Source: Phycisphaerales bacterium PN19_bin_20 (lineage in GTDB: Bacteria; Planctomycetota; Phycisphaerae; Phycisphaerales; UBA1924). From it: 64,000 nt of DNA. The DNA is taken from contig JAJOLK010000006.1 in the NCBI GenBank assembly GCA_021173225.1, forward strand, positions 1 to 64,000. The letters run 5' to 3'. Positions 16,257-26,495 of this stretch are shown here, piece by piece. A program made the translations under genes and the position numbers. The notes beneath the pieces were generated by a model that saw only the letters and a program-made list of their open reading frames with translations, did no database searches and was not told the DNA's origin. Every line of letters starts with the position of its first letter. Position 1 is the first letter of the stretch.

Positions 16257-18113
16257 ATGGCCGACGCGGATACCGACCTGCTGCTGCTGCCACAACCCCG
16301 GCGCGTGACGCGCCTGGGGCAAAGCGTCATGCTGCCCGAGCGGCTGAGCGTTGATGGCCTTGATCCGCGTGTTGCGAGCCTGGCGAGCGGGCACGCCTTT
16401 GCAGGGCCAACCGGCGATGTGCCATCGTGCGTTCGGGTCACCGTTGACACGCCGGCCGACGCGCCGCGCCTCTCATGCGGCGAGCAGCGCTACGCGATCC
16501 GGGTAGCTCCGATGGAGGTCCCCGGCAACTGGCCGGTGCGGATCACTGCGGCGAGCGTCACTGCCGCCCGGCACGCGATGGCGACGCTCGGTCAACTCCT
16601 CACGCGGTTCGGGCGCACGCTGCCGTCGATACTTATCGAGGACGAACCGTCGCTGGCTACGCGCGGGGTCATGCTTGACATCTCGCGCTCCCGCGTGCCG
16701 ACGATGCAGCACATGCTGGACGTAGCGGCGACGCTCGCGCGGCTAAAGATCAACCACCTGCAGCTTTATACCGAGCACACCTTCGCGTACTCGGGTCACG
16801 ATGACGTCTGGGGCGGGTGCTCGCCGATGACCAGCAGCGAGATCGGCCGGCTGGACGAGCGTTGCCGCGAGCTGGGCATCGAGCTGTCGGCGAACCAGAA
16901 CTGCTTTGGGCACTTGCACCGGTGGCTCAAGTTGCCGGCATACACGCACCTGGCCGAGACGCACGGCGACTGGATGTTCGACACCTCGCCGCGCTCGGGA
17001 CCATTTAGCCTGTGCCCGACGGACCCGCGGAGCCTTGAGTTTATCGCCGGGTTGCTTGATGAGCTGCTGCCGTGCTTTCACTCGGGGCTTGTCAACATCG
17101 GCTGTGATGAGACGTACGACATCGCGTACGGGCGGAGTAAAGAGGCAGTCGAGCAGCACGGGCGTGCGGCGGTCTACCTTCAGTTTGTCCGCGCCGTCGC
17201 CGGCCTTTGCAAGGTACGCGGCAAGCGCGCCATGTTCTGGGCCGACATCGCGCTGCACCAGCCCGAAAGTCTGCCCGCGGTGCCTAAGGACATGCTGGCG
17301 TTGTGCTGGGGCTACGAGCCCGACGCGCCATTTGCGCAGTGGCTCAACCAGACCCGCAGCGCGGGGCTGGAGGCATGGGTCTGTCCGGGCACCAGCTCTT
17401 GGCGGACGTTCTTTGGCCGGCCCAGTGAGCGCAGCGCCAACATCGCGGCGGCCATGAGCGCGGCGACCGAGCAGGGGGCCAGCGGCCTGCTCGCGTGCGA
17501 CTGGGGTGACGAGGGGCACCGCCAAGCGTGGCCGATCTCGGCGATCGGGCTCGGGCACGCCGCGGGCGCCGCGTGGAACCCGCACAACGCGATCAGGCCC
17601 AACCTGCGGGCGATCAGCCTGCACGCCCTGAAAGACCCGAGCCTGAAGGCCGCGGAGTTTTGCGAGCAGGCCGGCGAGGCTGACGTGGTGGTTCGGCGCG
17701 TGGGTGCGGGGTACGCGCACAGCGGCAAGACCGGCCCGCTGCGAAACGCGAGCGCGACCTTTGCCGACCTTTCGCACGGGCTGTTCAGCGCCGCTGAGGT
17801 TGGCGCGCCGAGCACATGGCGGACGGTCGCGGACACGCTCTCAACTCTGCGCGTTCCGGTCGGGCTGCCAGCACTGCTCGCAGACGAGCTTCAGCACGCC
17901 CTTGATGGCTCGCGCCTCGCGGCCGCCCGCGCTGTGGCGCGGCGGTACAAGGGCGGCCTGAGCGCTGAGAACCGCGCTCAGCTCGCGATACTGGCCGACC
18001 ACGTTCTGAACGATCACAAGCGGCTGTGGATGATCCGCAGCCGTCCGGGCGGGCTTGATGAGTCCGCGGCACACTACCGGCGAGTCATCGACGAGCTGCG
18101 GGGGCACGCGTGA
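16257..18113 (+). CDS. GH20 beta-N-acetylhexosaminidase-like (618 aa)
   Basis: Residues about 10-130 form the GH20b-like lead domain (LLPQPRRVTRLG ... ITAASVTAARHAMATLGQLL), followed by a TIM barrel: RGVMLDISRSRVPT, INHLQLYTEHTF, and the catalytic Asp-Glu pair in NIGCDETYD near 279-287. MFWADIALHQP, ACDWGDEGH and other barrel strands follow. It removes terminal GlcNAc/GalNAc from glycans or cell-wall fragments. No clear signal peptide is seen, so it is probably cytosolic. It overlaps anmK by 4 nt (GTGA), so the two are translationally coupled and probably both act in amino-sugar recycling. The palindrome before its start may control it. Confidence 0.85.
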   Translation: MADADTDLLLLPQPRRVTRLGQSVMLPERLSVDGLDPRVASLASGHAFAGPTGDVPSCVRVTVDTPADAPRLSCGEQRYAIRVAPMEVPGNWPVRITAASVTAARHAMATLGQLLTRFGRTLPSILIEDEPSLATRGVMLDISRSRVPTMQHMLDVAATLARLKINHLQLYTEHTFAYSGHDDVWGGCSPMTSSEIGRLDERCRELGIELSANQNCFGHLHRWLKLPAYTHLAETHGDWMFDTSPRSGPFSLCPTDPRSLEFIAGLLDELLPCFHSGLVNIGCDETYDIAYGRSKEAVEQHGRAAVYLQFVRAVAGLCKVRGKRAMFWADIALHQPESLPAVPKDMLALCWGYEPDAPFAQWLNQTRSAGLEAWVCPGTSSWRTFFGRPSERSANIAAAMSAATEQGASGLLACDWGDEGHRQAWPISAIGLGHAAGAAWNPHNAIRPNLRAISLHALKDPSLKAAEFCEQAGEADVVVRRVGAGYAHSGKTGPLRNASATFADLSHGLFSAAEVGAPSTWRTVADTLSTLRVPVGLPALLADELQHALDGSRLAAARAVARRYKGGLSAENRAQLAILADHVLNDHKRLWMIRSRPGGLDESAAHYRRVIDELRGHA

Positions 18114-19390
18114 GCCGGGGCGAGGGCGAGATCCAACCTCAGCCGCTGCGCCATGACCCTCGCCCGCGCCTGGCAGTCGGGTGCATGACGGGTACCTCAA
18201 TTGATGCGCTCGACTGCACCCTCGTGGAGGTCGCGGGGCGCGGCCTGGGCCTTTGTGCGCGGCATCTCTCCAGCCACAGTGTCGAGCTCGGCAATCTCCG
18301 CTCCGCGCTCAAAGACCTGGCCGAGCAGCGGGCGATGACGGCTGCGCAGATCGCAACGCTGAGCCATGACTTTGCGCTCTTGCACGCGCGGGCCGTCAAA
18401 GAGTTGCTCGATCGCGCGGGCGTGAGCGCGCGCGAGCTTGCGCTGGTTTGCCCGCACGGGCAGACGGTCTATCACAAGCCGCCGGTGAGCTGGCAGTTGC
18501 TGAACCTCCCGGTGCTCGCTGCAGAGCTGGGCGTGACGGTCGTCGGCGATGTCCGGGCGGCGGACCTGGCCCTGGGCGGTCAAGGCGCGCCCGTCACCCC
18601 AATTACAGACTGGCTCACACTGCGCGACCACCGCAGGCCCAATGACGGCGGCGAGCTCCGCGTCGTGGTCAACCTCGGCGGCTTTTGTAACGCCACAATG
18701 CTCGCGCCCGGCGAAGTTACGCCCCAGCGTGTCAGGGGCTTTGACCTCTGCGCGTGCAATCTCCTGCTTGATGCCGTGGCGTGGCGCGTGATGGGCGTAC
18801 GTTTTGACGACGGTGGCAGCGCGGCCCTCAGTGCCGAGCCTGATCAGGAAGCTCTCGACGATCTGCTGGGCGTGCTGGCGAGTCAGGTCGGACCTTCGGG
18901 CCGCTCGCTTGGCACCGGCGATGAAGCCACGGCGTGGATCGGGCGGCACTGGCGCGGCGGGGCTGGTTGCTCAGGTGCCACACTGGCTGCCACCGCGTGC
19001 GAGGCGATCGGCCAGACGCTCGCCGCCCGCCTGATCGCTGAGCTGTCACTCGCTGATCCTGCTGGCTCCGAGTCGCTGCCACGCGTGCTGCTCGCTGGCG
19101 GCGGGGTTCACAACGCGGCGCTGGTTCACGCAATCGCGTCGGCGTGCACCGCGCGCGTTGACCGCACCGACGCACTCGGCGTCCCGGCCGGAGCTCGTGA
19201 AGCGATGGCGTTTGCGATCCTCGGCCTGCTGTGCGCTGATGGGGTGCCTATCACGCTGCCCGTGGTAACGGGCGTGCGGATGACGGACGGGCGGGCCCCA
19301 ATCTCAGGCGTTTGGGCCTACCCGCATGGAGGCCCTGGCCTAGTGCCTTGGGGCCACGGCCTTGTGCCCGCGTCCGGCCCGCGCGCTTAG
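18110..19390 (+). CDS. anmK: anhydro-N-acetylmuramic acid kinase
   Basis: GCMTGTSIDALDCTLVEV at the N-terminus is the ATP/sugar-binding signature (family form GxMSGTSxDGxD). CPHGQTVYHKP, VVGDVRAADLALGGQGAPVTP, VVNLGGFCNAT, GFDLCACNLLLD and VLLAGGGVHN then follow in family order. The enzyme opens the 1,6-anhydro ring and phosphorylates, giving MurNAc-6-phosphate, the substrate of MurQ (gene at 28967). It starts with GTG overlapping the GH20 stop. A Gly/Pro-rich C-terminal tail extends beyond the usual end (426 versus about 370 residues). Its presence argues for peptidoglycan turnover in this planctomycete. Confidence 0.9.
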   Translation: MSRGEGEIQPQPLRHDPRPRLAVGCMTGTSIDALDCTLVEVAGRGLGLCARHLSSHSVELGNLRSALKDLAEQRAMTAAQIATLSHDFALLHARAVKELLDRAGVSARELALVCPHGQTVYHKPPVSWQLLNLPVLAAELGVTVVGDVRAADLALGGQGAPVTPITDWLTLRDHRRPNDGGELRVVVNLGGFCNATMLAPGEVTPQRVRGFDLCACNLLLDAVAWRVMGVRFDDGGSAALSAEPDQEALDDLLGVLASQVGPSGRSLGTGDEATAWIGRHWRGGAGCSGATLAATACEAIGQTLAARLIAELSLADPAGSESLPRVLLAGGGVHNAALVHAIASACTARVDRTDALGVPAGAREAMAFAILGLLCADGVPITLPVVTGVRMTDGRAPISGVWAYPHGGPGLVPWGHGLVPASGPRA

Positions 19391-19399
19391 GCTTCGCTC

Positions 19400-21622
19400 A
19401 TGAAGACTCGCCTGACGATTGGTTGCACGCTGGTGGCCGCCATGATCACAAGCTCTGTTCAGGCCGCCGGTGCCCCGCCCAAGACCGAGGTTCGCCCAGC
19501 GACCGAAACGCTCCACGGCGTCACACTCACTGACAACTACCGCTGGCTTGAGGGCGACAACTCAGACCCCAAAACCATGGGCAAGGTCAATGACGAAGTT
19601 TCAGCGTGGACCGACGCGCAGAACGCTCACACCCGCTCGGTGCTCGACAACCTCCCCGGTCGCAAGGCCGTCGAAGACAAGTTCCGCCCGCTGATGCAGA
19701 TCGGCAGCGTCTCGGCCCCGGCCATGGCCGGCGATCGCTACTTCTATACCAAGCGTGAGGGCACAGAGAACCAGCCCCGCGTGCTGATGCGCGTGAAGGC
19801 CGCGGACGGGACCGTCAGCGAGCCGCGCGTGATCCTGGACCCGGCGAAGATCGACCCCTCGGGCCTGACCGCCCTGGGCGGGTTGCTGCCGAGCCAGGAC
19901 GGCAAGCTGCTGGCCTTCAGCCTCTACCGCCGCGGCGACGAGAACACAACGATCTACTTCATGGACGTAGACAGCGGCCGCTGGCTGCCCGACACGCTTG
20001 ACAGCAAGGCCTATCCAGTGCAGTGGCTGCCCGACAACTCTGGGCTGTTCTACAGGCGTCTCGCCGACGTGAACGACCCCTACTCGGCGCGGATCATGTT
20101 CCACACTCTCGGCCAGCACCCGCGCTTCAACCCCGTGCTCTTCAAGCAGTTCACCAAAGAGGAAAACGAGAAGCTCGCGACGACCTGGGGCCCCGGCGCG
20201 ACCGTCAGCCGTGACGGCAAGTGGCTGGTGCTTAGCTACTGGACGGGCACCAGCAGCAACGACCTCTGGGCGGTTGACCTGCGTAAGTGGTGGAAGGGTG
20301 GCGTCGTCGGGCAGGTCGCCGAGGGTGCCAAGATCGAACTCGCCGAAATCAAGGTCGGCTCGCCCAACACGTTTTTCGGCAGCATTGAGGGCGACACGCT
20401 TTACATGCTCACCGACTACAAGGCCCCCAACAAGCAGGTCTTCGCGGTCGATCTAAACAACCCGGCGGAGGCGAACTGGAAGAGCATCATCCCCGGGCGC
20501 GGCGACGCCGTGCTTACCGGCTTTGGCGTTGCCAAAGGTCTGCTTGCCGCAGACTACGAAGAGAAAGCCACCAGCCGTATCCGCCTGTTCAGCATGGACG
20601 GCAAGCCCTACGGCGACCTGGCCGGCGACCTGAACCTCCCGGGCATCGGCAGCGCGGGCCTGAGCGTCGAGCACGACCGCACCGAGGCATACCTCAGCTT
20701 CACTAGCTTCAACTACCCCAGCACGATCTTCAAGGTTGACCTCGCCAAGGCCAGCGCCGAGCCCGCGGTTTGGGAGCGTCCGCAGGTCCCGGTTGATCCG
20801 ACGACCGTCGAGGTCAAGCAGGTCAGCTTCAGCAGCAAGGACGGCACGCCCGTGACCATGTTCATCGTCCACAAGAAGGGCCTCGCCCTGGACGGGAACA
20901 ACCCAACGATCCTCAACGGTTACGGCGGTTTCAACATCTCTGAGACGCCCTTCTTCTCGCCCACGCTCTTCCCGTGTTTCGAGGCTGGTGGAGTCTTCGC
21001 GCTGCCCAACCTGCGCGGCGGCGGCGAATACGGCAAGCCCTGGCACGAGGGCGGGATGCTCGCCAATAAGCAGAACACGTTTGACGACATGATCGCCGCG
21101 GCGCAGTGGCTCATCGACAACAAGTACACCAGTCCCGCCAAGCTCGGCGCCTCGGGTGGCAGCAACGGCGGGCTGCTGATGGGCGCACTGATGACCCAGC
21201 GCCCCGAGCTGTTTAGGGCCATCATTTGTGCGGTGCCACTGCTAGACATGCTCCGCTACCAACAGTTCCTCATGGCCCGGTACTGGGTGCCCGAGTACGG
21301 CGACCCCGCCAACCCCGAGCACTTCGCATTCCTCCGGCAGTACTCGCCCTACCAGAACATCAAGCCCGGCACTCAGTATCCGGCCGTCTTCTTCACCGCC
21401 GGCGAGAACGACACGCGCGTCCACGCTCTGCACGCCCGCAAGATGGCGGCGGCCATGCAGGCCGCAACTACTAGCAACCCGCAGGACAAGCCCGTCCTGC
21501 TGTGGGTTGATCGCGACGCCGGGCACGGCGCGGGCAAGCCGCTGAACCTACGGATCCGCGACGCCGTGGACACGCGCATGTTCTTCATGTGGCAGCTCGG
21601 ATTGTTACCGCAGGCCCAATGA
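19400..21622 (+). CDS. prolyl oligopeptidase-family serine peptidase (S9A), exported
   Basis: The 740-residue protein has an N-terminal signal peptide (TIGCTLVAAMITSSVQAAG), a beta-propeller domain beginning YRWLEGDNSD and running to about residue 450, and a C-terminal alpha/beta-hydrolase. GASGGSNGG near 583 contains the nucleophilic Ser, GENDTRV near 668 the Asp and AGHGAG near 708 the His. It should cleave short peptides after proline, probably in the periplasm or at the surface. It starts 9 nt after the anmK stop, so co-transcription with the GH20-anmK pair is possible though the functions differ. Confidence 0.92.
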   Translation: MKTRLTIGCTLVAAMITSSVQAAGAPPKTEVRPATETLHGVTLTDNYRWLEGDNSDPKTMGKVNDEVSAWTDAQNAHTRSVLDNLPGRKAVEDKFRPLMQIGSVSAPAMAGDRYFYTKREGTENQPRVLMRVKAADGTVSEPRVILDPAKIDPSGLTALGGLLPSQDGKLLAFSLYRRGDENTTIYFMDVDSGRWLPDTLDSKAYPVQWLPDNSGLFYRRLADVNDPYSARIMFHTLGQHPRFNPVLFKQFTKEENEKLATTWGPGATVSRDGKWLVLSYWTGTSSNDLWAVDLRKWWKGGVVGQVAEGAKIELAEIKVGSPNTFFGSIEGDTLYMLTDYKAPNKQVFAVDLNNPAEANWKSIIPGRGDAVLTGFGVAKGLLAADYEEKATSRIRLFSMDGKPYGDLAGDLNLPGIGSAGLSVEHDRTEAYLSFTSFNYPSTIFKVDLAKASAEPAVWERPQVPVDPTTVEVKQVSFSSKDGTPVTMFIVHKKGLALDGNNPTILNGYGGFNISETPFFSPTLFPCFEAGGVFALPNLRGGGEYGKPWHEGGMLANKQNTFDDMIAAAQWLIDNKYTSPAKLGASGGSNGGLLMGALMTQRPELFRAIICAVPLLDMLRYQQFLMARYWVPEYGDPANPEHFAFLRQYSPYQNIKPGTQYPAVFFTAGENDTRVHALHARKMAAAMQAATTSNPQDKPVLLWVDRDAGHGAGKPLNLRIRDAVDTRMFFMWQLGLLPQAQ

Positions 21623-21877
21623 GTAAAGGATCGCGGGGGCCAGGATTTCATCCTACCTCTTTGCCTTTCGGAGGGCCAGATTCCTACCGGCCATCGCGCT
21701 GAGAAAGGGGCGGCCGAGGGCCCGCCATGCGACGCTCTCCGCTACCCCCGCCAACTTCGTGGGTGGGCAGTTCATCGAGCGCAAACGTCCACCCGCCCAG
21801 CTTGACCTACGCTCGAACTCACGGGCCTTCGCCCGCATCCGCCGTGCAAAAACCGACCAACCCCCCTGCCATAAAAG

Positions 21878-24800
21878 ATGCCCCCCAACAACACCGGTCA
21901 CGCAGGCAGCTTCCCCAACTCGCACTGGAGTGCAGCGCGGGTGCGCAGCGCGTTCATCGAGTTCTTCGTGTCTCGCGGGCACGAGTTTGTGCCCAGCTCG
22001 CCGAGTGTGCCGGTTGACGACCCGACCCTGCTGTTCACCAACGCGGGCATGAACCAGTTCAAACCCTTGTTCCTCGGGCAGGCCGACCCGGGCACCTCGA
22101 TGGGCCGGCTCAAGCGGGCCGTCAACAGCCAAAAGTGCATCCGCGCCGGCGGCAAGCACAACGACCTCGAGGACGTCGGCAAAGACACCTACCACCACAC
22201 CTTCTTTGAGATGCTCGGCAACTGGAGCTTCGGTGACTACTTCAAGCAAGAGGCCGTCGAGTGGTCGTGGGAGCTGCTGACCAAGGTCTACGGCATCCCG
22301 CCCGACCGCCTCTACGCCACGTACTTTGGCGGGAACCCCGCCACCGGGCTCAAGCCCGACGATGAGACACGCGAGCTGTGGCTCAAGCACCTTCCGCCCG
22401 CGCGCGTGCTGCCCGGGAACATGAAGGACAACTTCTGGGAGATGGGCGACACCGGCCCCTGCGGCCCGTGCACCGAGATCCACATCGACCGCGTCGGCGG
22501 GCGTGACGCCGCCAAGCTCGTCAACGCCTCAGACCCCAGCGTCATCGAGGTCTGGAACAACGTCTTTATCCAGTTCAACCGCGAGGCCGACGGCTCGCTC
22601 CGCCCGCTGCCGGCCCGCCACGTCGACACCGGCATGGGCTTTGAACGCCTTGTCAGCGTGCTCAAAAACGTCCCGAGCAACTACGACACCGACGTATTCA
22701 TGCCGCTGTTCGCCGCCATCGAGCGCATCACCGGCGCGACGGCCTACACCGGTCGGCTCGGGACCGCCGACGTCGGCCACAAAGACATGGCCTATCGCGT
22801 CATCGCCGACCACGCGCGGACGCTGACAATTGCCATCACCGACGGCGCCGTGCCCAGCAACGAGGGCCGCGGCTACGTGCTGCGCCGAATCCTGCGCCGC
22901 GCCGTCCGCTACGGCCGCCAAACCCTCGGCGCCAAGACCGGCTTCTTCGCCCAGCTCGTCCCGGTGGTCTGCGATCAGATGGCCCCGGCATTCCCTGAGC
23001 TTGCGCGTGACCCCGCCCGCGTCGCCGCGATGGTCCGCGACGAAGAAGAGAGCTTCGCCCGCACGCTTGACCGCGGCATCGTGCTCTTTGACGAGGCCTG
23101 CGGACGCGCGCTGGCCAAGAGCCGCCTCGCACCGCACCACCAGATGGCCGGGCACACCGCCAGCGTCGCCAAGGACGAGCACGGCCTGGGCGTCTCTATT
23201 GTCGACAAGGCCGGCAAGCCCGTCGCGCACACGCGACTCGCGGGCATGACCCCCGCATGGGCAGACGCGCACTTCGCGCCCGCCGGGATGAACGGCGCCC
23301 GCGGCATCGCCGCCGAGGACGCCTTCAAGCTCTACGACACCTTCGGCTTCCCGATCGACCTGACAGACCTCATGGCCGCCGAGCGCGGCATGACCGTTGA
23401 CATGACCGGCTTCACCCGCCTGATGGAAGAAGCCAAAGACCGCGCCCGCGCCGGCGGCAAGTTCGCCGCGCACGCCGCAGACCTGGCCCTGACCGGCGAC
23501 GCGATCGCCAAGCTCCGCGCCATGGGCGTGCACGCTACTGAGGACAGCGACAAGTTCCACGGGCGCGAGGTCCGCGCCACCGTCAAGGCGATCTGGAACG
23601 GCGCAAGCTTTGACCAGGTCGCCCGCTGTGGCGAGGCCAGCCTTACCCCCGTTGCCGTCGTGCTTGATCGCACATGTCTTTACGCCGAGATGGGCGGCCA
23701 GAGCGCCGACCACGGCGAGATCGACGTGATGGGCCGCTCAGGCTCGGCCGGGGCCGATGCGCCAACCACCGGCGGCGTCGAGGCCCGCGTTGAAGACACC
23801 CGCGCCTACGGCGGGTTCGTCGCCCACGTCTGCCGCGTGGTCAAGGGCGAGCTGCACGTGGGTGACAGCGTGCTGGTCAAGCTTGACCAGTCGCGCCGCG
23901 CGATGATCGCCTCCAACCACACCGGCACGCACCTGCTCAACCTGGCCCTGCGTGAAGCGCTGGGCGCCGGCGTAGAGCAAAAGGGCTCGCTGGTTGCCCC
24001 CGACCGCCTGCGGTTTGACTTCAGCCACGCAAAGCCCGTCAGCCTTGAAGAACTGCTCAAGATCGAGCAGATTGTTGAGGGCGAGATCCAGGCCCAGCAC
24101 GAGGTCTACACCTCGTTGCTGCCGCTCGCACAGGCCAAGACCATCGCCGGCATCCGCGCCGTCTTTGGTGAGGCCTACCCCGACCCCGTCCGCGTGGTCA
24201 GCGTCGGACGGCCTATTGAAGAGCTTACTAACCCCGCCGGCGCCAGCAAGGTCTCTGCCGAATTCTGCGGCGGGACGCACGTCGCCAACACGCGCAGCAT
24301 CGGCAGCTTTGCCCTGATGGGTGAAGAGGCCGTCGCCAAGGGCATCCGGCGTCTAGTCGCCGTCACCGGCGTTGCCGCCAAAGCCGCCGACGAAGCCGCC
24401 CACGGGCTGCGTAACCGCATCGATGCGGCCAGCGCTCTGCCCGCGAGCCCCGAGCTCGCCGAAGAGGTCAAGGCGATCTCGGGTCAGCTTGACTCCATGC
24501 CGCTGCCGCTGATCGCCCGCAACAAGCTGCGAACAACCCTCACCGAGCTTCAAGAGAAGCTCAAGGCCGCCAGCAAGGCCGCCTCGGGCGTTCGTGCGGC
24601 AGAGGTCGCGTCGCTCGCGCGCTCTATGGCCGCCAGCAGCGAGTGGGAATTGATGCCCTTTATCGCCACGACCATCGACGCCGGCAGCGATAAAGACGCG
24701 CTGGCCGCGGCCATCAACGCCTCGCGTGAGGCCCGCCCTAGGCACGCCGTGCTGCTCATCAGCGCCGATGCCGAGGGCGGCAAGCTCTCGATCGTCGCCG

Positions 24801-24988
24801 CCGTGCCCGACGCGCTGGTCAAGCGCGGGCTCAAGGCCGGTGACTGGGTCCGTGACACCGCCGCGGCATGCGGCGGCAAGGGCGGCGGCAAGCCCGACAT
24901 GGCCCAGGGCGGCGGAACTGACCTGACCAAGGTCAAAGACGCGCTCAACGCCGCGCGGGCCCACGCCCTCAGGGCCATCGGGGCCTGA
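21878..24988 (+). CDS. alaS: alanine--tRNA ligase, long form (1036 aa)
   Basis: Motifs are complete. FFVSRGHEFVPSSPSVPVDDPTLLFTNAGM and FLG open the class II catalytic core, HHTFFEMLGNWSFGDYFK follows, GYVLRRILRRAVRYG closes the tRNA-recognition part. The editing domain has NHTGTHLLNLALREAL and CGGTHVANT, and a C-Ala domain ends the protein. It charges tRNA-Ala and edits Ser/Gly errors. It is about 160 residues longer than the usual 875: an extra segment of roughly 70 residues (SRLAPHHQMAGHTASVAKDE to AGMNGARGIAAED, about 410-480) sits inside the catalytic-editing linker, before FKLYDTFGFPIDLT. Confidence 0.97.
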   Translation: MPPNNTGHAGSFPNSHWSAARVRSAFIEFFVSRGHEFVPSSPSVPVDDPTLLFTNAGMNQFKPLFLGQADPGTSMGRLKRAVNSQKCIRAGGKHNDLEDVGKDTYHHTFFEMLGNWSFGDYFKQEAVEWSWELLTKVYGIPPDRLYATYFGGNPATGLKPDDETRELWLKHLPPARVLPGNMKDNFWEMGDTGPCGPCTEIHIDRVGGRDAAKLVNASDPSVIEVWNNVFIQFNREADGSLRPLPARHVDTGMGFERLVSVLKNVPSNYDTDVFMPLFAAIERITGATAYTGRLGTADVGHKDMAYRVIADHARTLTIAITDGAVPSNEGRGYVLRRILRRAVRYGRQTLGAKTGFFAQLVPVVCDQMAPAFPELARDPARVAAMVRDEEESFARTLDRGIVLFDEACGRALAKSRLAPHHQMAGHTASVAKDEHGLGVSIVDKAGKPVAHTRLAGMTPAWADAHFAPAGMNGARGIAAEDAFKLYDTFGFPIDLTDLMAAERGMTVDMTGFTRLMEEAKDRARAGGKFAAHAADLALTGDAIAKLRAMGVHATEDSDKFHGREVRATVKAIWNGASFDQVARCGEASLTPVAVVLDRTCLYAEMGGQSADHGEIDVMGRSGSAGADAPTTGGVEARVEDTRAYGGFVAHVCRVVKGELHVGDSVLVKLDQSRRAMIASNHTGTHLLNLALREALGAGVEQKGSLVAPDRLRFDFSHAKPVSLEELLKIEQIVEGEIQAQHEVYTSLLPLAQAKTIAGIRAVFGEAYPDPVRVVSVGRPIEELTNPAGASKVSAEFCGGTHVANTRSIGSFALMGEEAVAKGIRRLVAVTGVAAKAADEAAHGLRNRIDAASALPASPELAEEVKAISGQLDSMPLPLIARNKLRTTLTELQEKLKAASKAASGVRAAEVASLARSMAASSEWELMPFIATTIDAGSDKDALAAAINASREARPRHAVLLISADAEGGKLSIVAAVPDALVKRGLKAGDWVRDTAAACGGKGGGKPDMAQGGGTDLTKVKDALNAARAHALRAIGA

Positions 24989-25056
24989 GCAAGCCGCCGC
25001 CGGCCTCCCTCGTCGCGAGCCCCGCCGCAGCCGCTACCACGTGCGAACAATCCGCC

Positions 25057-25845
25057 ATGGCCGAGTTGCACCCGCGCGACACCAACACGCCCGCAGATGC
25101 TCTCGCACACCCGGGCCCGCCCGAGATCTCTCGCGCCTCGCAGGTTTACTTATGGCTCACTGCCACCAGCGTCATGTGCCTGCTCATCGCCGACATCCTG
25201 GGCGTCAAGCTCTTCCAGTTCCACCTGCCAGTCTCGCTGCCGTTCTTCGGCACGACCATCGAGCACACCGCCGGGATGCTCACCTTCCCGATCACCTTCC
25301 TGATCACCGACTGGCTCAACGACTACTACGGCAAGCGCGCCGCCCGGCGCGCCGTGCTCGTCAGCTTCACAATGGCCCTGCTGGCGTTCATCGTCATCCA
25401 GGCCGCCCGCGCGCTGCCCTATTGGACCGCGCCGTTCAACGTCACCCCGCAAGCCTTCGAGGCGATCTTCGGCAGCGCCAGCGTCATGTACCTCGCCTCC
25501 ATCACCGCCTATCTGGTCAACAACTTTCTGGACATCTTCCTCTTCGGCGTCTTCAAACGCGCCACCGGCGGACGCATGATCTGGCTCCGCGCCACCGGCT
25601 CGACGCTCATCAGCCAGCTGGTTGACTCCTTGGTCGTCACCTTCCTGGCCCTCTATATTGGCCGCAAGCTCATCGCTGGCTCGGGCGAGCCGATGAGCCT
25701 GCACGAGGTCCTTAAGACCGCTATGACCGGCTACACACTCAAGTTCGTCCTGGCCCTCGTCGCCACCTCGGTGCTCTACCTCGGCCACGGCCTGATCCAC
25801 CGCGTCACCGGCCTGCGACCACTCCCCAGCGACCGCCAGCAGTGA
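25057..25845 (+). CDS. yhhQ: queuosine-precursor transporter (YhhQ/VUT family)
   Basis: The 262-residue inner-membrane protein has about six hydrophobic helices: LWLTATSVMCLLIADILGVKLF, TAGMLTFPITFLITDWLNDYYGKRAARR (family hallmark), LVSFTMALLAFIVIQAA, SITAYLVNNFLDIFLFGVFKR, RATGSTLISQLVDSLVVTFLALYIG and LKFVLALVATSVLYLGHG. The family takes up preQ0/preQ1 for tRNA queuosine modification. No riboswitch is recognisable in the 68 bp upstream. It follows alaS closely, which may be incidental. Confidence 0.88.
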   Translation: MAELHPRDTNTPADALAHPGPPEISRASQVYLWLTATSVMCLLIADILGVKLFQFHLPVSLPFFGTTIEHTAGMLTFPITFLITDWLNDYYGKRAARRAVLVSFTMALLAFIVIQAARALPYWTAPFNVTPQAFEAIFGSASVMYLASITAYLVNNFLDIFLFGVFKRATGGRMIWLRATGSTLISQLVDSLVVTFLALYIGRKLIAGSGEPMSLHEVLKTAMTGYTLKFVLALVATSVLYLGHGLIHRVTGLRPLPSDRQQ

Positions 25846-25922
25846 AGGCCGCGGCGAATACCGGGCCGTCTCTCGCGCTCGAGTTGACGCGCCCAACCCA
25901 CTTCGGCAGTGTGCAACGCCGC

Positions 25923-26369
25923 CTAGCGCCGGGGCTGATTCAAGATCCAAGGCAAAGCGGCCCACGTCCCTTGGACGTTGCCGGGGCCGATGAGCGTCTT
26001 AACGCGGTCGCCGACGCCGTTGGTCAGATTGGCCGCCAGGCGGCTGCGCGTCAGCAGGTCGCCGGTCACGGTGAGGGCCTTGATGGTGCTGGCGCCGAAG
26101 GTGAAGCTAGCAAGCCCGATAGAAAAGTCTGTTGGAAAACGCGGATCCTCGAAGATTCCCGTCTCACCCACCATCACATGCAGCAGCCCACCTGTATCGG
26201 TCGTCGCCGTCCCGCGCAAACCGCCCCGGCCACACGCCACCAAGATACTGGTCACCCCACCACACGCGCGCACAGAAACACTCACGGGAGCCTCCCCGAC
26301 CCTTTCGGCTCGAATATCACGCACTAAAACCCAGTCACACCCACTGGAACCCGCGGAGGTGGAACACAC
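25923..26369 (-). CDS. hypothetical surface-protein-like fragment (148 aa)
   Basis: The frame is supported by coding-like patterns (STIKALTVTGDLLTRSRLAANLTNGVGD, IGPGNVQGTWAALP), which resemble the repetitive beta-strand units of large planctomycete surface proteins. The N-terminal third is less convincing and there is no signal peptide, so this may be the tail of a decayed larger gene. It lies downstream of the prepilin-like genes on the same strand. I do not recognise a function. Confidence 0.4.
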   Translation of the reverse strand: MCSTSAGSSGCDWVLVRDIRAERVGEAPVSVSVRACGGVTSILVACGRGGLRGTATTDTGGLLHVMVGETGIFEDPRFPTDFSIGLASFTFGASTIKALTVTGDLLTRSRLAANLTNGVGDRVKTLIGPGNVQGTWAALPWILNQPRR

Positions 26370-26495
26370 CTTGACCCGCAGACAACGCCACTTCCACGCA
26401 CGACAACCCGCGCGGCACGCACATGAGCCCGCGCGCCAGCGACCCGCACCAGCCCGCTACGCCGGCCCGCCACAACACGCAGCTGTCACCTTCGA

